64,000 bases of DNA from Betaproteobacteria bacterium HGW-Betaproteobacteria-3 (GTDB taxonomy: Bacteria; Pseudomonadota; Gammaproteobacteria; Burkholderiales; Burkholderiaceae_C): positions 62,001-126,000 of the forward strand of contig PHCI01000005.1 in NCBI GenBank assembly GCA_002842205.1, in the 5' to 3' direction. The notes under the pieces were generated by a model. It ran no database searches. It was not told the origin of the DNA and was given only the letters and a program-made list of their open reading frames with translations. Made by a program: the position numbers and the translations under genes. Positions 1 through 7,567 of this stretch are shown piece by piece. Every line of letters begins with the position of its first letter. Position 1 is the first letter of the stretch.

Positions 1-1
1 G

Positions 2-52
2 CTGCTGGCCGGGTTGCTGGCGTATGCCGGGCTCAAGCTGGTGGCGCTCTGA
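2..52 (+). CDS. C-terminal tail of a membrane protein (truncated by window start)
   Basis: Only the last 16 codons are present, ending in TGA at 50-52. The peptide is almost entirely Leu, Ala, Gly and Val and ends LKLVAL, as a final transmembrane helix would. In related genomes a TauE/SafE-type sulfite or sulfate permease often precedes cysI, so that is a reasonable guess, but nothing in 16 residues proves it. It lies about 60 nt upstream of cysI on the same strand. Confidence 0.4.
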   Translation: MLAGLLAYAGLKLVAL

Positions 53-113
53 CGTTGCGCTTTGGCGCCGCACCCTGATTCTGATCAATCGTTTTTTTAT
101 TTGACCTTGCCTC

Positions 114-1925
114 ATGTACCAGTACACCGAATTTGACCGCCAGTTTGTGCGCCTGCGCGCCGCCCAGTACCGCGACCAGTTGCAGCGCAACCAGGCGGGC
201 ACGCTGACCGACGACGACTTCAAGCCGCTGCGGCTGCAAAACGGCTGGTACATCCAGCGGTACGCGCCCATGCTGCGCGTGGCGGTGCCGTATGGCGAAG
301 TCTCCAGCGCGCAGTTGCGCGTGCTGGCCACCATCGCCCGCGACTTTGACCAGCCTGACGCCGCCCTCCTGCAGGGCGCCGTGGCCGCGCAGGCCCGGCT
401 GGGCACGCAGTCCATGCCCACGGGTTATGGCCACTTCACCACGCGGCAAAACGTGCAATACAACTGGATCCCGCTGGACAAGAGCGCCGACGTGATGGAC
501 CTGCTGGCCAGCGTGGACATGCACGGCATCCAGACCAGCGGCAACTGCATCCGCAACATCACCAGTGACGAGCGGGCCGGCATCGCGGTGGACGAGATCG
601 CCGACCCGCGGCCGTTTGCCGAGATCCTGCGCCAATGGAGCACGCTGCACCCCGAGTTCGCGTTTTTGCCGCGCAAGTTCAAGATCGCCATCACCGGCGC
701 CACCGAAGACCGCGCCGCCACGGCCTGGCACGACGTAGGCCTGCACGTGGTGCGCAGCCAGGGCGAAGCGACTCACGGTGTCGCGAAAGGAGCCGTGGGC
801 TTTCGCGTGCTGGTGGGCGGCGGCATGGGCCGCACGCCGGTCATTGGCACGGTGGTTCGCGAGTTTCTGCCCTGGCAGCAGATCATGAATTACCTCGAAG
901 CCGTGGTGCGCGTCTACAACCGCTGGGGCCGCCGCGACAACATGTACAAGGCGCGCATCAAGATTCTGGTCAAGGCCGAAGGCCAGCGCTACATCGACGA
1001 GGTGGAGGCCGAATACCGCCAGATCATCGAGCGCGACGGCGCACCGCACACCATCACCCAGGCCGAGTTCGACCGCGTGGCCGCCAGCTTTGTGCCGCCC
1101 GCGCTCGTGCGCCACACCACCGACGCCGAGCGCGCCAGCGCCCAGCAGGCCGCGCAGGCCAAGGCGCAGGAATACAGCCGCTGGCTGCAGCAGAACGTGG
1201 CGCCGCACCAGAACCCGGCGCTGCGCGCGGTCACGCTGTCGTTCAAGCGGCTGGGCCAGGCCCCGGGCGACGCCACGGCCGATCAGCTCGACATTGCCGC
1301 CGGCCTGGCCGAACGGTTTTCGGCGGGCGAGGCACGCGTCACGCACGACCAGAACCTGCTGCTGCCCTGGGTGCACGCCGACGACCTGCCCGCGCTGTGG
1401 CTGGCCGCGCGCGACGCCGGGCTGGCACGCCCCAACATCCGCCTGCTGACCGACATGATCGCCTGCCCGGGTGGCGACTTCTGCTCGCTGGCCAACGCGC
1501 GCTCGATCCCCGTGGCCGCGGCCATCACCGAGCGCTTTCAGGATCTGGACGAGCTGTTTGACCTGGGCGAAATTGACCTGCACATCAGCGGCTGCATCAA
1601 CTCCTGCGGCCACCACCACAGCGGCCACATCGGCATTCTGGGCGTGGACAAGGACGGCCAGGAGTGGTACCAGGTCACGCTGGGCGGCTCGGACGGCTCG
1701 GCCCTGTCGGGCGCGCCCACGCCGGGCAAGGTGGTGGGGCCGTCGTTCTCGGCCGCTGAGGTGCCCGACGTGATCGAAGCCGTGCTCGACCAATACCGCC
1801 GCCTGCGGCTGAGCACCCCCAACGGCAAGGCCGAAACCTTTGCCGCCACCCTCCAGCGCGTGGGCGCAGAGCCCTTCAAGCAGGCGGCCAACGCCGCACG
1901 CACCCCGCAAAAGCTGGCCGCCTGA
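114..1925 (+). CDS. cysI: sulfite reductase hemoprotein subunit (nitrite/sulfite reductase family)
   Basis: Six-electron reduction of sulfite to sulfide in cytoplasmic cysteine biosynthesis. The 603-residue protein has the two cysteine clusters that bind the coupled siroheme and [4Fe-4S] centre: C451-x5-C457 (CPGGDFC) and C494-x3-C498 (CINSC). It also has the N-terminal substrate-side motif TRQNVQYNW near residue 105. Length fits the family. The ATG at 114 gives the full N-terminus. It heads a tightly spaced run cysI-DUF934-cysH-cysD-cysN. No cysJ flavoprotein gene is present in the window, so electrons may come from ferredoxin; fdxA and a ferredoxin-NADP reductase lie just downstream of cysN. 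Function in sulfite rather than nitrite reduction is inferred from this neighbourhood. Confidence 0.93.
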   Translation: MYQYTEFDRQFVRLRAAQYRDQLQRNQAGTLTDDDFKPLRLQNGWYIQRYAPMLRVAVPYGEVSSAQLRVLATIARDFDQPDAALLQGAVAAQARLGTQSMPTGYGHFTTRQNVQYNWIPLDKSADVMDLLASVDMHGIQTSGNCIRNITSDERAGIAVDEIADPRPFAEILRQWSTLHPEFAFLPRKFKIAITGATEDRAATAWHDVGLHVVRSQGEATHGVAKGAVGFRVLVGGGMGRTPVIGTVVREFLPWQQIMNYLEAVVRVYNRWGRRDNMYKARIKILVKAEGQRYIDEVEAEYRQIIERDGAPHTITQAEFDRVAASFVPPALVRHTTDAERASAQQAAQAKAQEYSRWLQQNVAPHQNPALRAVTLSFKRLGQAPGDATADQLDIAAGLAERFSAGEARVTHDQNLLLPWVHADDLPALWLAARDAGLARPNIRLLTDMIACPGGDFCSLANARSIPVAAAITERFQDLDELFDLGEIDLHISGCINSCGHHHSGHIGILGVDKDGQEWYQVTLGGSDGSALSGAPTPGKVVGPSFSAAEVPDVIEAVLDQYRRLRLSTPNGKAETFAATLQRVGAEPFKQAANAARTPQKLAA

Positions 1926-1939
1926 ACCCACCCTGATCG

Positions 1940-2338
1940 ATGAAAATCATGAAACTGATAGCAAACAATGACCATTCGGCGGGGGCTAAAGGCCAAAAAA
2001 CCTTGCAAATTGCCAACGACGTCGATGTGACCACGCTGCGCGCCGAACTGGCCGGTGTGGACGTGGTGGAGCTGCACTTCCCCAAATTCACCGACGGCCG
2101 CGCCTACAGCCAGGCCCAGCAACTGCGCCGCCGCGTCGGCTTTGAGGGCACCGTGCGCGCCACCGGCGACGTGCTGGTGGACCAGCTCGCCCAGATGCAG
2201 CGCACCGGCTTCACCGAGGCCGTGCTGCGCGCCGACCAGAGCCCGGCCGTGGGCCAGCGGCTGTTGACGCACTACCCCGCCTTCTACCAGGGCGACGTGG
2301 TGCAGCCCCGCCCGCTTTTTGCCCGCGAGGCCGCATGA
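1940..2338 (+). CDS. DUF934 family protein, sulfite-reduction accessory
   Basis: A 132-residue protein of the DUF934 family, which in Proteobacteria sits almost invariably between cysI and cysH and is thought to assist sulfite reduction; its biochemical role is not established. The core motif FPKFTDGRAYSQA (residues about 47-59) and the VRATGDVLVDQ segment are typical. The N-terminus is unusual: residues 5-20 (LIANNDHSAGAKGQ) are encoded by a dispersed family A repeat. The same peptide, nearly unchanged, opens CysN in this window. The N-terminal region is shorter than in typical DUF934 proteins as I know them. The stop overlaps the cysH start (ATGA), implying translational coupling. Confidence 0.85.
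   Translation: MKIMKLIANNDHSAGAKGQKTLQIANDVDVTTLRAELAGVDVVELHFPKFTDGRAYSQAQQLRRRVGFEGTVRATGDVLVDQLAQMQRTGFTEAVLRADQSPAVGQRLLTHYPAFYQGDVVQPRPLFAREAA
1951..2003 (+). repeat. family A dispersed repeat inside the DUF934 gene
   Basis: The core GATAGCAAACAATGACCATT is followed by a GCGGGGGCTAAAGGCCAAAA block. It lies in frame at the 5' end of the DUF934 coding sequence and reads through as LIANNDHSAGAKGQK. It is nearly identical to the copy at 4251. Confidence 0.85.
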
Positions 2339-3129
2339 GCGCCGCGCCGGCCACCCAAGCGGCAGTTGAACTGCACGCCCACGCCTCGGCCGACTTTGCC
2401 GCCAAGCTGGCCGAAACCGAAGCCCTGCTGCGCCGCGCCGCCGCCGAGCTGGGCCCCGTCACGCAGGCCTCCAGCCTGGGCGCGGAAGACGTGGTCATCA
2501 CCCACCTGATCAACCGGCTGGCGCTGGACATCGGCGTGTTTGTGCTCGACACCGGCATGCTGCACCCCGAAACCCTGGCGCTGCTGGCGCAGACCCAGGC
2601 CAGCTCGCGCGCACCCGTCACCGTGTACCACCCCGTCCACGAAGCCGTGGTGCAGTTTGTGGGCCGTGAAGGCAAGGACGCCATGTACCAAAGCGTGCCG
2701 CTGCGCAAAGCCTGCTGCCACATCCGCAAGGTCGAACCGCTGGAGCGCGCGCTGGCCGGCAAAAAGGCCTGGATCACCGGGCTGCGCCGCGAGCAGTCCA
2801 ACGCCCGCGCCGAGGTGCCTCTGATCGACGAGAGCGATGTCGCCGACAAGGGCCGCCACAAGCTCAACCCCCTGGCCAACTGGACCTGGGGCGACGTGTG
2901 GCACTACATCGGCCTGCACCAGGTGCCCTACAACCCGCTGCACGACCAGTTCTTCCCCAGCATCGGCTGCGCGCCCTGCACCCGCGCCATCAGCCTGGGC
3001 GAGGACTTCCGCGCCGGCCGCTGGTGGTGGGAAGCCGAGCTCGAAGGTGGGGCCGCCAAAGAGTGCGGCCTGCACGTCAAACACGATCACGACAACCACA
3101 ACGAACCCGCCCAAGGACTGACCGCATGA
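2335..3129 (+). CDS. cysH: assimilatory adenylyl-sulfate (APS) reductase
   Basis: Reduces adenylyl-sulfate to sulfite and AMP using thioredoxin or a similar donor. This 264-residue protein has the Cys pairs that mark the iron-sulfur APS reductase type rather than the PAPS type: C127-C128 (KACCHIRK) and C212-x2-C215 (GCAPC). It also has the catalytic C-terminal KECGLH (C244) and the nucleotide-binding SSLGAEDVV near residue 44. The APS type agrees with the absence of an APS kinase gene or CysC domain in this cluster. The start overlaps the DUF934 stop and the stop overlaps the cysD start, both as ATGA. Confidence 0.93.
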   Translation: MSAAPATQAAVELHAHASADFAAKLAETEALLRRAAAELGPVTQASSLGAEDVVITHLINRLALDIGVFVLDTGMLHPETLALLAQTQASSRAPVTVYHPVHEAVVQFVGREGKDAMYQSVPLRKACCHIRKVEPLERALAGKKAWITGLRREQSNARAEVPLIDESDVADKGRHKLNPLANWTWGDVWHYIGLHQVPYNPLHDQFFPSIGCAPCTRAISLGEDFRAGRWWWEAELEGGAAKECGLHVKHDHDNHNEPAQGLTA

Positions 3130-4130
3130 ACGCGCGCACCGAACCCGCCGTGCTGACCACGCCCATCACCGCCCCGCGACCCGGCGCCAACCACAACCAC
3201 GACACCCTGCACGGGCGTGCCGGCGCCCACCACCTGAGCAACACGCACCTGGACGCGCTCGAAGAAGAAGCCATCTTCATCCTGCGCGAGGTCGCGGCCG
3301 CCTTCGAGCGCCCCACCCTGCTGTTCTCGGGCGGCAAGGATTCGCTGGTCATCCTCAAATGCGCCGAGAAGGCCTTCGGCGTGGGGAACATCCCCTACCC
3401 GCTGCTGATGATCGACACCGGCCACAACTTCCCCGAAGTCACCGATTTCCGCGACTTCCGCGCCAAAGAGCTGGGGGCCGAGCTGATCGTGCGCAACGTC
3501 GAAGACTCGATGAAGCGCGGCACCGTGCGTCTGGCCCATCCGGGCGAGAGCCGCAACGTGCACCAGTCGGTCACGCTGCTCGAAGCCATCGAAGAGTTCC
3601 GCTTTGACGCGCTGATTGGCGGCGCCCGCCGTGACGAGGAAAAAGCCCGCGCCAAGGAGCGCATCTTCAGCCACCGCGACAGCTTTGGCCAGTGGCAGCC
3701 CAAGGCCCAGCGGCCCGAACTCTGGACGCTGTTCAACACCCGGCTGGCCCCGGGCGAGCACTTCCGCGTGTTCCCCATCAGCAACTGGACCGAGCTGGAC
3801 GTGTGGCAGTACATCGAGCGCGAAAACATCGCCCTGCCCTCCATCTACTACACGCACCGGCGCGAGGTCATCGACCGCAAGGGCCTGCTGGTGCCGGTGA
3901 CCGAACTCACCCCGCCCAAGGCCGGTGAAGCCGTGGTCACGCGCGACGTGCGCTTTCGCACCGTGGGCGACATCACCTGCACCTGCCCGGTCGAGAGCCT
4001 GGCCGCCAATGCCGCCGATGTGGTCCTCGAAACCCTGGCCGCCGACGTGAGCGAGCGCGGCGCCACGCGCATGGACGACAAAACCTCGGATGCCTCGATG
4101 GAGAAGCGCAAGAAAGACGGGTACTTTTGA
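3126..4130 (+). CDS. cysD: sulfate adenylyltransferase subunit 2 (small subunit)
   Basis: Forms APS from sulfate and ATP, working with the GTPase CysN. The 334-residue protein carries the PP-loop ATP pyrophosphatase motif SGGKDS at about residues 68-73, the RRDEEKARAKER segment, and the conserved C-terminus ending KKDGYF. The start ATG overlaps the cysH stop. A stretch of 40 or so extra residues rich in Pro and His precedes the conserved domain. The 109 nt between cysD and cysN hold a degenerate family C repeat. Confidence 0.93.
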   Translation: MNARTEPAVLTTPITAPRPGANHNHDTLHGRAGAHHLSNTHLDALEEEAIFILREVAAAFERPTLLFSGGKDSLVILKCAEKAFGVGNIPYPLLMIDTGHNFPEVTDFRDFRAKELGAELIVRNVEDSMKRGTVRLAHPGESRNVHQSVTLLEAIEEFRFDALIGGARRDEEKARAKERIFSHRDSFGQWQPKAQRPELWTLFNTRLAPGEHFRVFPISNWTELDVWQYIERENIALPSIYYTHRREVIDRKGLLVPVTELTPPKAGEAVVTRDVRFRTVGDITCTCPVESLAANAADVVLETLAADVSERGATRMDDKTSDASMEKRKKDGYF

Positions 4131-4135
4131 CCCAC

Positions 4136-4221
4136 CCCCGTTTCTTGCGCACTGCGTGTCGCCGAATCCCCCCTCAAGGGGGCGACACCAGCGGCCCGGC
4201 GAAGCCGGTTCCACGGTGTCC
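4136..4221 (+). repeat. family C GC-rich dispersed repeat (degenerate copy)
   Basis: It contains a GCGCACTGCGTGTCGCC-like arm, an inverted CCCCCTCAAGGGGG hairpin and a GCGGCCCGGCGAAGCCGG arm. This is the same architecture as the copies at 5028, 36360 and 39040. It lies between cysD and cysN, directly upstream of the cysN ribosome-binding site. Confidence 0.6.
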
Positions 4222-4239
4222 CTTGAATTGGAGAATCTC

Positions 4240-5628
4240 TTGGATAATTTGAATTTAATAGCAAACAATGACCATTTGGCGGGGGCTGATGGCCAAAATG
4301 GCTTGAAAAATGACACAGGTGCGGCGTTGCGCTTCATCACCTGCGGCAGCGTGGACGACGGCAAAAGCACGCTGATCGGCCGCCTGCTGGTGGACAGCAA
4401 GGCCGTGCTGCAGGACCACCTGGCCGGCGTGCAGCGTCAGGGTGAGACCGATCTGGCGCTGCTCACCGACGGCCTGTCGGCCGAGCGCGAGCAGGGCATC
4501 ACCATCGACGTGGCCTACCGCTATTTCGCCACCGAAGACCGCAAGTTCATCATCGGCGACGCGCCGGGCCACGAGCAGTACACCCGCAACATGGTCACCG
4601 CCGCCTCCAGCGCCGACGCCGCCGTGGTGCTGGTCGACGCCACCAAGCTGGCCTGGTCCGACCCCGCCCTCACGCTGCTGCCGCAAACCCGCCGCCATTC
4701 TCTGCTGGTGAACCTGCTGCGCGTGCCGTCCATCGTGTTCACCATCAACAAGCTCGACGCCGTGGCCGACCCCGACGTGGCGTTTGCCAACATCCGCGCC
4801 GCGCTCACCGCCTTTGCCGCCGCGGCGGGCATTGCCGTCACGGCCATCGTGCCGATCTCGGCCCTCAAGGGCTGGAACGTGGTGAGCGGGCACCCCGGCT
4901 GGTGCGGCTACAGTGGCCCGAGCCTGCTGCAGATTCTGGAAAAGCTGCCCAACACCCCGGCCGAGGTCGATCAGCCGTTCGCCTTCCCCGTGCAATGGGT
5001 TGAAAAGCCGCAGGCCCCCACGCTGGTCGCTTCGCGTACTGCGCTGCCCCCCGAGGGGGCTGCTTCCTCCGACACCTCGCAGGGCCGCCGCGTGTTCTGG
5101 GGCCGCGTGGCCACAGGCGCCGTGGCGCCGGGCCAGCAGGTGCGCGTACTGCCCAGCGGGCAGACGGCCGTGGTGGCGCAGGTGCTCGACCACGCACGCC
5201 AGCCCGGCCATGTGAATGCAGGCCACAGCGCGGGCATCGTGCTCGACCGTGAACTCGATGTGTCACGCGGCGACTGGCTGCTGGCCGGTGACGACACCGG
5301 CCAGGCGCTGCAGGCCACGCGCCAGCTGAACGTGACCGTGGCCTGGCTCGACGACGAACCGCTGGTGCCCGGCCGCGCCTACTGGGCGTTGCACGGCCAC
5401 CGCTGGGTCAAGGCGCGCGTCCAGCGCATCGTGCACCGGCTGGACGTGAACACGCTGGCCGAAGACAGCCACGCCACCCAGATCGACCCCAACGGCATCG
5501 GCCATGTCGAACTGACGCTGCAAGAACCCGTGGCCACCCTGCCGTTTGCGCAGTCGCGGGCGCTGGGTGCGATGGTGCTGGTGGACACGGCCAGCCACAA
5601 AACCTCGGGTGCCGTGCTGGTCAACTGA
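4240..5628 (+). CDS. cysN: sulfate adenylyltransferase subunit 1 (GTPase)
   Basis: GTPase subunit of ATP sulfurylase; it couples GTP hydrolysis to APS formation by CysD. EF-Tu-like motifs are clear: P-loop GSVDDGKST (about 36-44), a [12 protein letters not shown] switch II region and a guanine-binding NKLD. No C-terminal APS kinase domain is present, consistent with the APS reductase route. I chose TTG 4240 because GGAG lies 6 nt upstream; GTG 4216 is an in-frame alternative. Two repeats are built into the protein. A family A copy encodes the N-terminal [16 protein letters not shown], and a family C copy encodes roughly residues 262-282 ([15 protein letters not shown]) between the G domain and the beta-barrel domains. 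Confidence 0.92.
   Translation: MDNLNLIANNDHLAGADGQNGLKNDTGAALRFITCGSVDDGKSTLIGRLLVDSKAVLQDHLAGVQRQGETDLALLTDGLSAEREQGITIDVAYRYFATEDRKFIIGDAPGHEQYTRNMVTAASSADAAVVLVDATKLAWSDPALTLLPQTRRHSLLVNLLRVPSIVFTINKLDAVADPDVAFANIRAALTAFAAAAGIAVTAIVPISALKGWNVVSGHPGWCGYSGPSLLQILEKLPNTPAEVDQPFAFPVQWVEKPQAPTLVASRTALPPEGAASSDTSQGRRVFWGRVATGAVAPGQQVRVLPSGQTAVVAQVLDHARQPGHVNAGHSAGIVLDRELDVSRGDWLLAGDDTGQALQATRQLNVTVAWLDDEPLVPGRAYWALHGHRWVKARVQRIVHRLDVNTLAEDSHATQIDPNGIGHVELTLQEPVATLPFAQSRALGAMVLVDTASHKTSGAVLVN
4251..4302 (+). repeat. family A dispersed repeat inside cysN
   Basis: It contains AATAGCAAACAATGACCATT followed by TGGCGGGGGCTGATGGCCAA. It is in frame and encodes the first 20 or so residues of CysN, ahead of the conserved GTPase domain. 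Confidence 0.85.
5028..5083 (+). repeat. family C repeat inside cysN
   Basis: It contains TTCGCGTACTGCGCTGCCCC followed by CCGAGGGGGCTGCTTCC. This is a shortened copy of the element seen twice in tandem at 39040-39235. It is translated in frame as a Pro/Ala-rich loop in the middle of CysN. Confidence 0.8.
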
Positions 5629-5758
5629 TGCAGATCAAGCGGGCGCATGGCCGCACTGGCGGCTGGGTGACCCGATTGCCCATAAAATCAAGGGTTTTCA
5701 CCGAAGACCCGCCGCAACCGGGTGGTCTGCCTTCTTTCTCTCTCAAGAGCTTTTCAAC

Positions 5759-6088
5759 ATGACGCACGTCGTTACCGAATCCTGTATCCGCTGCAAGTAC
5801 ACCGACTGCGTCGATGTCTGCCCCGTTGACTGCTTTCGCGAAGGCCCGAACATGCTCGTCATCGACCCCGACGAATGCATCGATTGCGCCGTGTGCATCC
5901 CCGAGTGCCCGGTCAACGCCATCTACGCCGAAGAAGACGTGCCCAAGGACCAGATCCCCTTCATCAAGCTCAACGTCGAGCTGAGCCACCAGCCCGGCTG
6001 GAAGAGCATCACCAAGCGCAAGCCTGCCCTTGAAGACGCCGACGACTGGAAAGACAAGACCGACAAGCTCGGCGAGCTCATCCGCTGA
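5759..6088 (+). CDS. fdxA: 7Fe ferredoxin, FdxA type
   Basis: A 109-residue cytoplasmic electron carrier. The N-terminal half has the [3Fe-4S]/[4Fe-4S] ferredoxin cysteine pattern: C-x2-C-x4-C-x3-C variants [17 protein letters not shown] and [15 protein letters not shown] charged C-terminal extension ([20 protein letters not shown]) is typical of the FdxA group. The ATG at 5759 starts the canonical [10 protein letters not shown]. It lies between cysN and a ferredoxin-NADP reductase, so the pair could supply reductant to CysI; this is an inference from position. An AT-rich CATAAAAT box at about 5680-5690 may be the -10 element of its own promoter. Confidence 0.92.
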   Translation: MTHVVTESCIRCKYTDCVDVCPVDCFREGPNMLVIDPDECIDCAVCIPECPVNAIYAEEDVPKDQIPFIKLNVELSHQPGWKSITKRKPALEDADDWKDKTDKLGELIR

Positions 6089-6126
6089 ACCCCACCGCAC
6101 CCACTTTCGCACGACACGCCCGACCC

Positions 6127-7239
6127 ATGGAACCCAACGTCAATCCAGCCATCGTCTCCACCGCTGCCGCCCATGAAGGCCACATCGAAACCGACGCCGT
6201 GATCGTCGGCGCCGGCCCGGTCGGCCTGTTTCAGGTGTTCGAGCTGGGCCTGCTGGAAATCAAGGCCCACATCATCGACTCGCTCGCCTACCCTGGCGGC
6301 CAGTGCGTCGAGCTGTACCCCGACAAGCCCATCTACGACATTCCCGCCGTGCCCGTGTGCACCGGCCAGGAACTCACCGACAACCTGCTCAAGCAGATCG
6401 AGCCGTTTGGCGCCACCTTCCACCTGGGGCAGGAAGTCACCACCGTTCAAAAGCAGGACGACGGCCGCTTCTTTGTGGAAACCTCCAAGGGCACGCAGTT
6501 CCTCACCAAGACCATCTTCATCGCGGCCGGCGTGGGCGCTTTCCAGCCGCGCACGCTCAAGGTCGATGGCCTCGAAGCCTTTGAAGGCTCGCAACTGTTC
6601 TACCGCGTCAAGAATCCGGCCGACTTTGCCGACAAGAACCTCGTGATCGTGGGCGGCGGCGATTCGGCGCTCGACTGGGCACTGAACTTTGTGCAGGGCG
6701 GCGCCGACGGCCAGGGCCCCAAGGCCGAAAGCGTCATCCTGATCCACCGGCGCGACGGCTTCAAGGCCGCCCCGGCCAGCGTGGCCAAAATGAAAGAACT
6801 GTGCGAAGCCTACGAGATGCAGTTCATCGTGGGCCAGGTCACCGGCTTTGATGAAAAGAACGGCCGCCTGACCGGCGCCAAGGTCACCGGCGCCGACGGC
6901 GTGACGCGCGTGGTGCCGCTGGACGTGATGATGGTGTTCTTCGGCCTCAGCCCCAAGCTCGGGCCGATCGCCGAGTGGGGCCTCGATATCGAGCGCAAGC
7001 AGCTCAAGGTGGACACCGAAAAATTCTCCACCAACACGCCGGGCATCTTTGCCGTGGGCGACATCAACATCTACCCGGGCAAGAAGAAGCTGATCCTCTC
7101 GGGCTTTCATGAATGCGCGCTGGCCGCGTTTGGCGCCGCGCCGTTCATCTTCCCCGAGAAGAAGATCCACCTGCAATACACCACCACCAGCCCCAAGCTG
7201 CACAAGGTTCTGGGGGTGGAGAGCCCGGTGTTCGATTGA
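6127..7239 (+). CDS. ferredoxin-NADP(+) reductase, thioredoxin-reductase-like type
   Basis: A flavoprotein that exchanges electrons between NADPH and ferredoxin. The 370-residue protein has a dinucleotide-binding VGAGPVGLF near residue 28, a second nucleotide-binding [11 protein letters not shown] near residue 177, and the C-terminal FAD-contacting [15 protein letters not shown]. The redox-active CxxC of thioredoxin reductases is absent: the central nucleotide-binding domain carries no Cys pair at that position. This marks the YumC-like FNR group. It starts 38 nt after fdxA and ends just before an inverted repeat and a terminator. Confidence 0.88.
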   Translation: MEPNVNPAIVSTAAAHEGHIETDAVIVGAGPVGLFQVFELGLLEIKAHIIDSLAYPGGQCVELYPDKPIYDIPAVPVCTGQELTDNLLKQIEPFGATFHLGQEVTTVQKQDDGRFFVETSKGTQFLTKTIFIAAGVGAFQPRTLKVDGLEAFEGSQLFYRVKNPADFADKNLVIVGGGDSALDWALNFVQGGADGQGPKAESVILIHRRDGFKAAPASVAKMKELCEAYEMQFIVGQVTGFDEKNGRLTGAKVTGADGVTRVVPLDVMMVFFGLSPKLGPIAEWGLDIERKQLKVDTEKFSTNTPGIFAVGDINIYPGKKKLILSGFHECALAAFGAAPFIFPEKKIHLQYTTTSPKLHKVLGVESPVFD

Positions 7240-7252
7240 CGTGAAACCGTGA

Positions 7253-7319
7253 ACCGTTCGGGCTGAGCCTGTCGAAGCCTTCCCTGCAGAGCCCTTCGAC
7301 AAGCTCAGGGCGAACGGAC
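7253..7319. repeat. REP-like inverted repeat (family D)
   Basis: The left arm is CGTTCGGGCTGAGCCTGTCG and the right arm is CGACAAGCTCAGGGCGAACG, separated by about 25 nt. Related arms recur at 30110-30207. Such palindromes are common between genes of many Proteobacteria. Confidence 0.75.
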
Positions 7320-7327
7320 AGTGGAAC

Positions 7328-7361
7328 GCCCGCGCTGCCAAACCGGCACGCGGGCTTTTTC
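7328..7361 (+). terminator. Rho-independent terminator after the ferredoxin reductase gene
   Basis: A GCCCGCG stem (7328-7334) pairs with CGCGGGC (7349-7355) and is followed by TTTTTC. It closes the fdxA-reductase unit before the riboswitch leader. Confidence 0.75.
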
Positions 7362-7395
7362 TTTGGCTCTACAATCCGCAGCGTGTTCGCAAGAG

Positions 7396-7487
7396 CACTT
7401 CGCTAGGGGTGTTGCCGCTTTCAAACAGGCGGCGACTGAGAAAGTCCCTTTGAACCTGATTGAGGTAATCCTCGCGCAGGGAAGCAT
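7396..7487 (+). promoter_or_regulatory. TPP riboswitch (THI element)
   Basis: The conserved THI-box blocks occur in the right order and spacing: AGGGGTGTTG, then GACTGAGA, CCCTTTGAACCTGAT, and the closing GGTAATCCTCGCGCAGGGAA with GC. The arms GCT and AGC can close the basal helix. The element lies 80 nt upstream of the TonB-receptor ATG with no gene between, so it should lower receptor expression when thiamine pyrophosphate is abundant. Just before the start codon, CGTTA (7552-7556) and TAACG (7561-7565) form a small hairpin with the AAGG ribosome-binding site in its loop. This may be the expression platform or part of it. Confidence 0.93.
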
Positions 7488-7567
7488 GTACCGACAGGGC
7501 CTCGTTCTCTCAAGCGGCCGCACCACTGTCCAGCAAGCCGACCTGTCATTGCGTTAAAGGTAACGTC

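Noticed and set aside
33-1931. Very long minus-strand frame opposite cysI, and similar long antisense frames across many genes
   Set aside because: Shadow frames caused by high GC and codon bias; they are Val/Gly/His/Arg-rich, lack motifs, and lie opposite genes with clear active-site residues.
7321-7557. Open frame of 78 codons upstream of the TonB receptor
   Set aside because: It starts with a GTG inside a terminator stem and runs through the TPP riboswitch; the conservation there is RNA, not protein.
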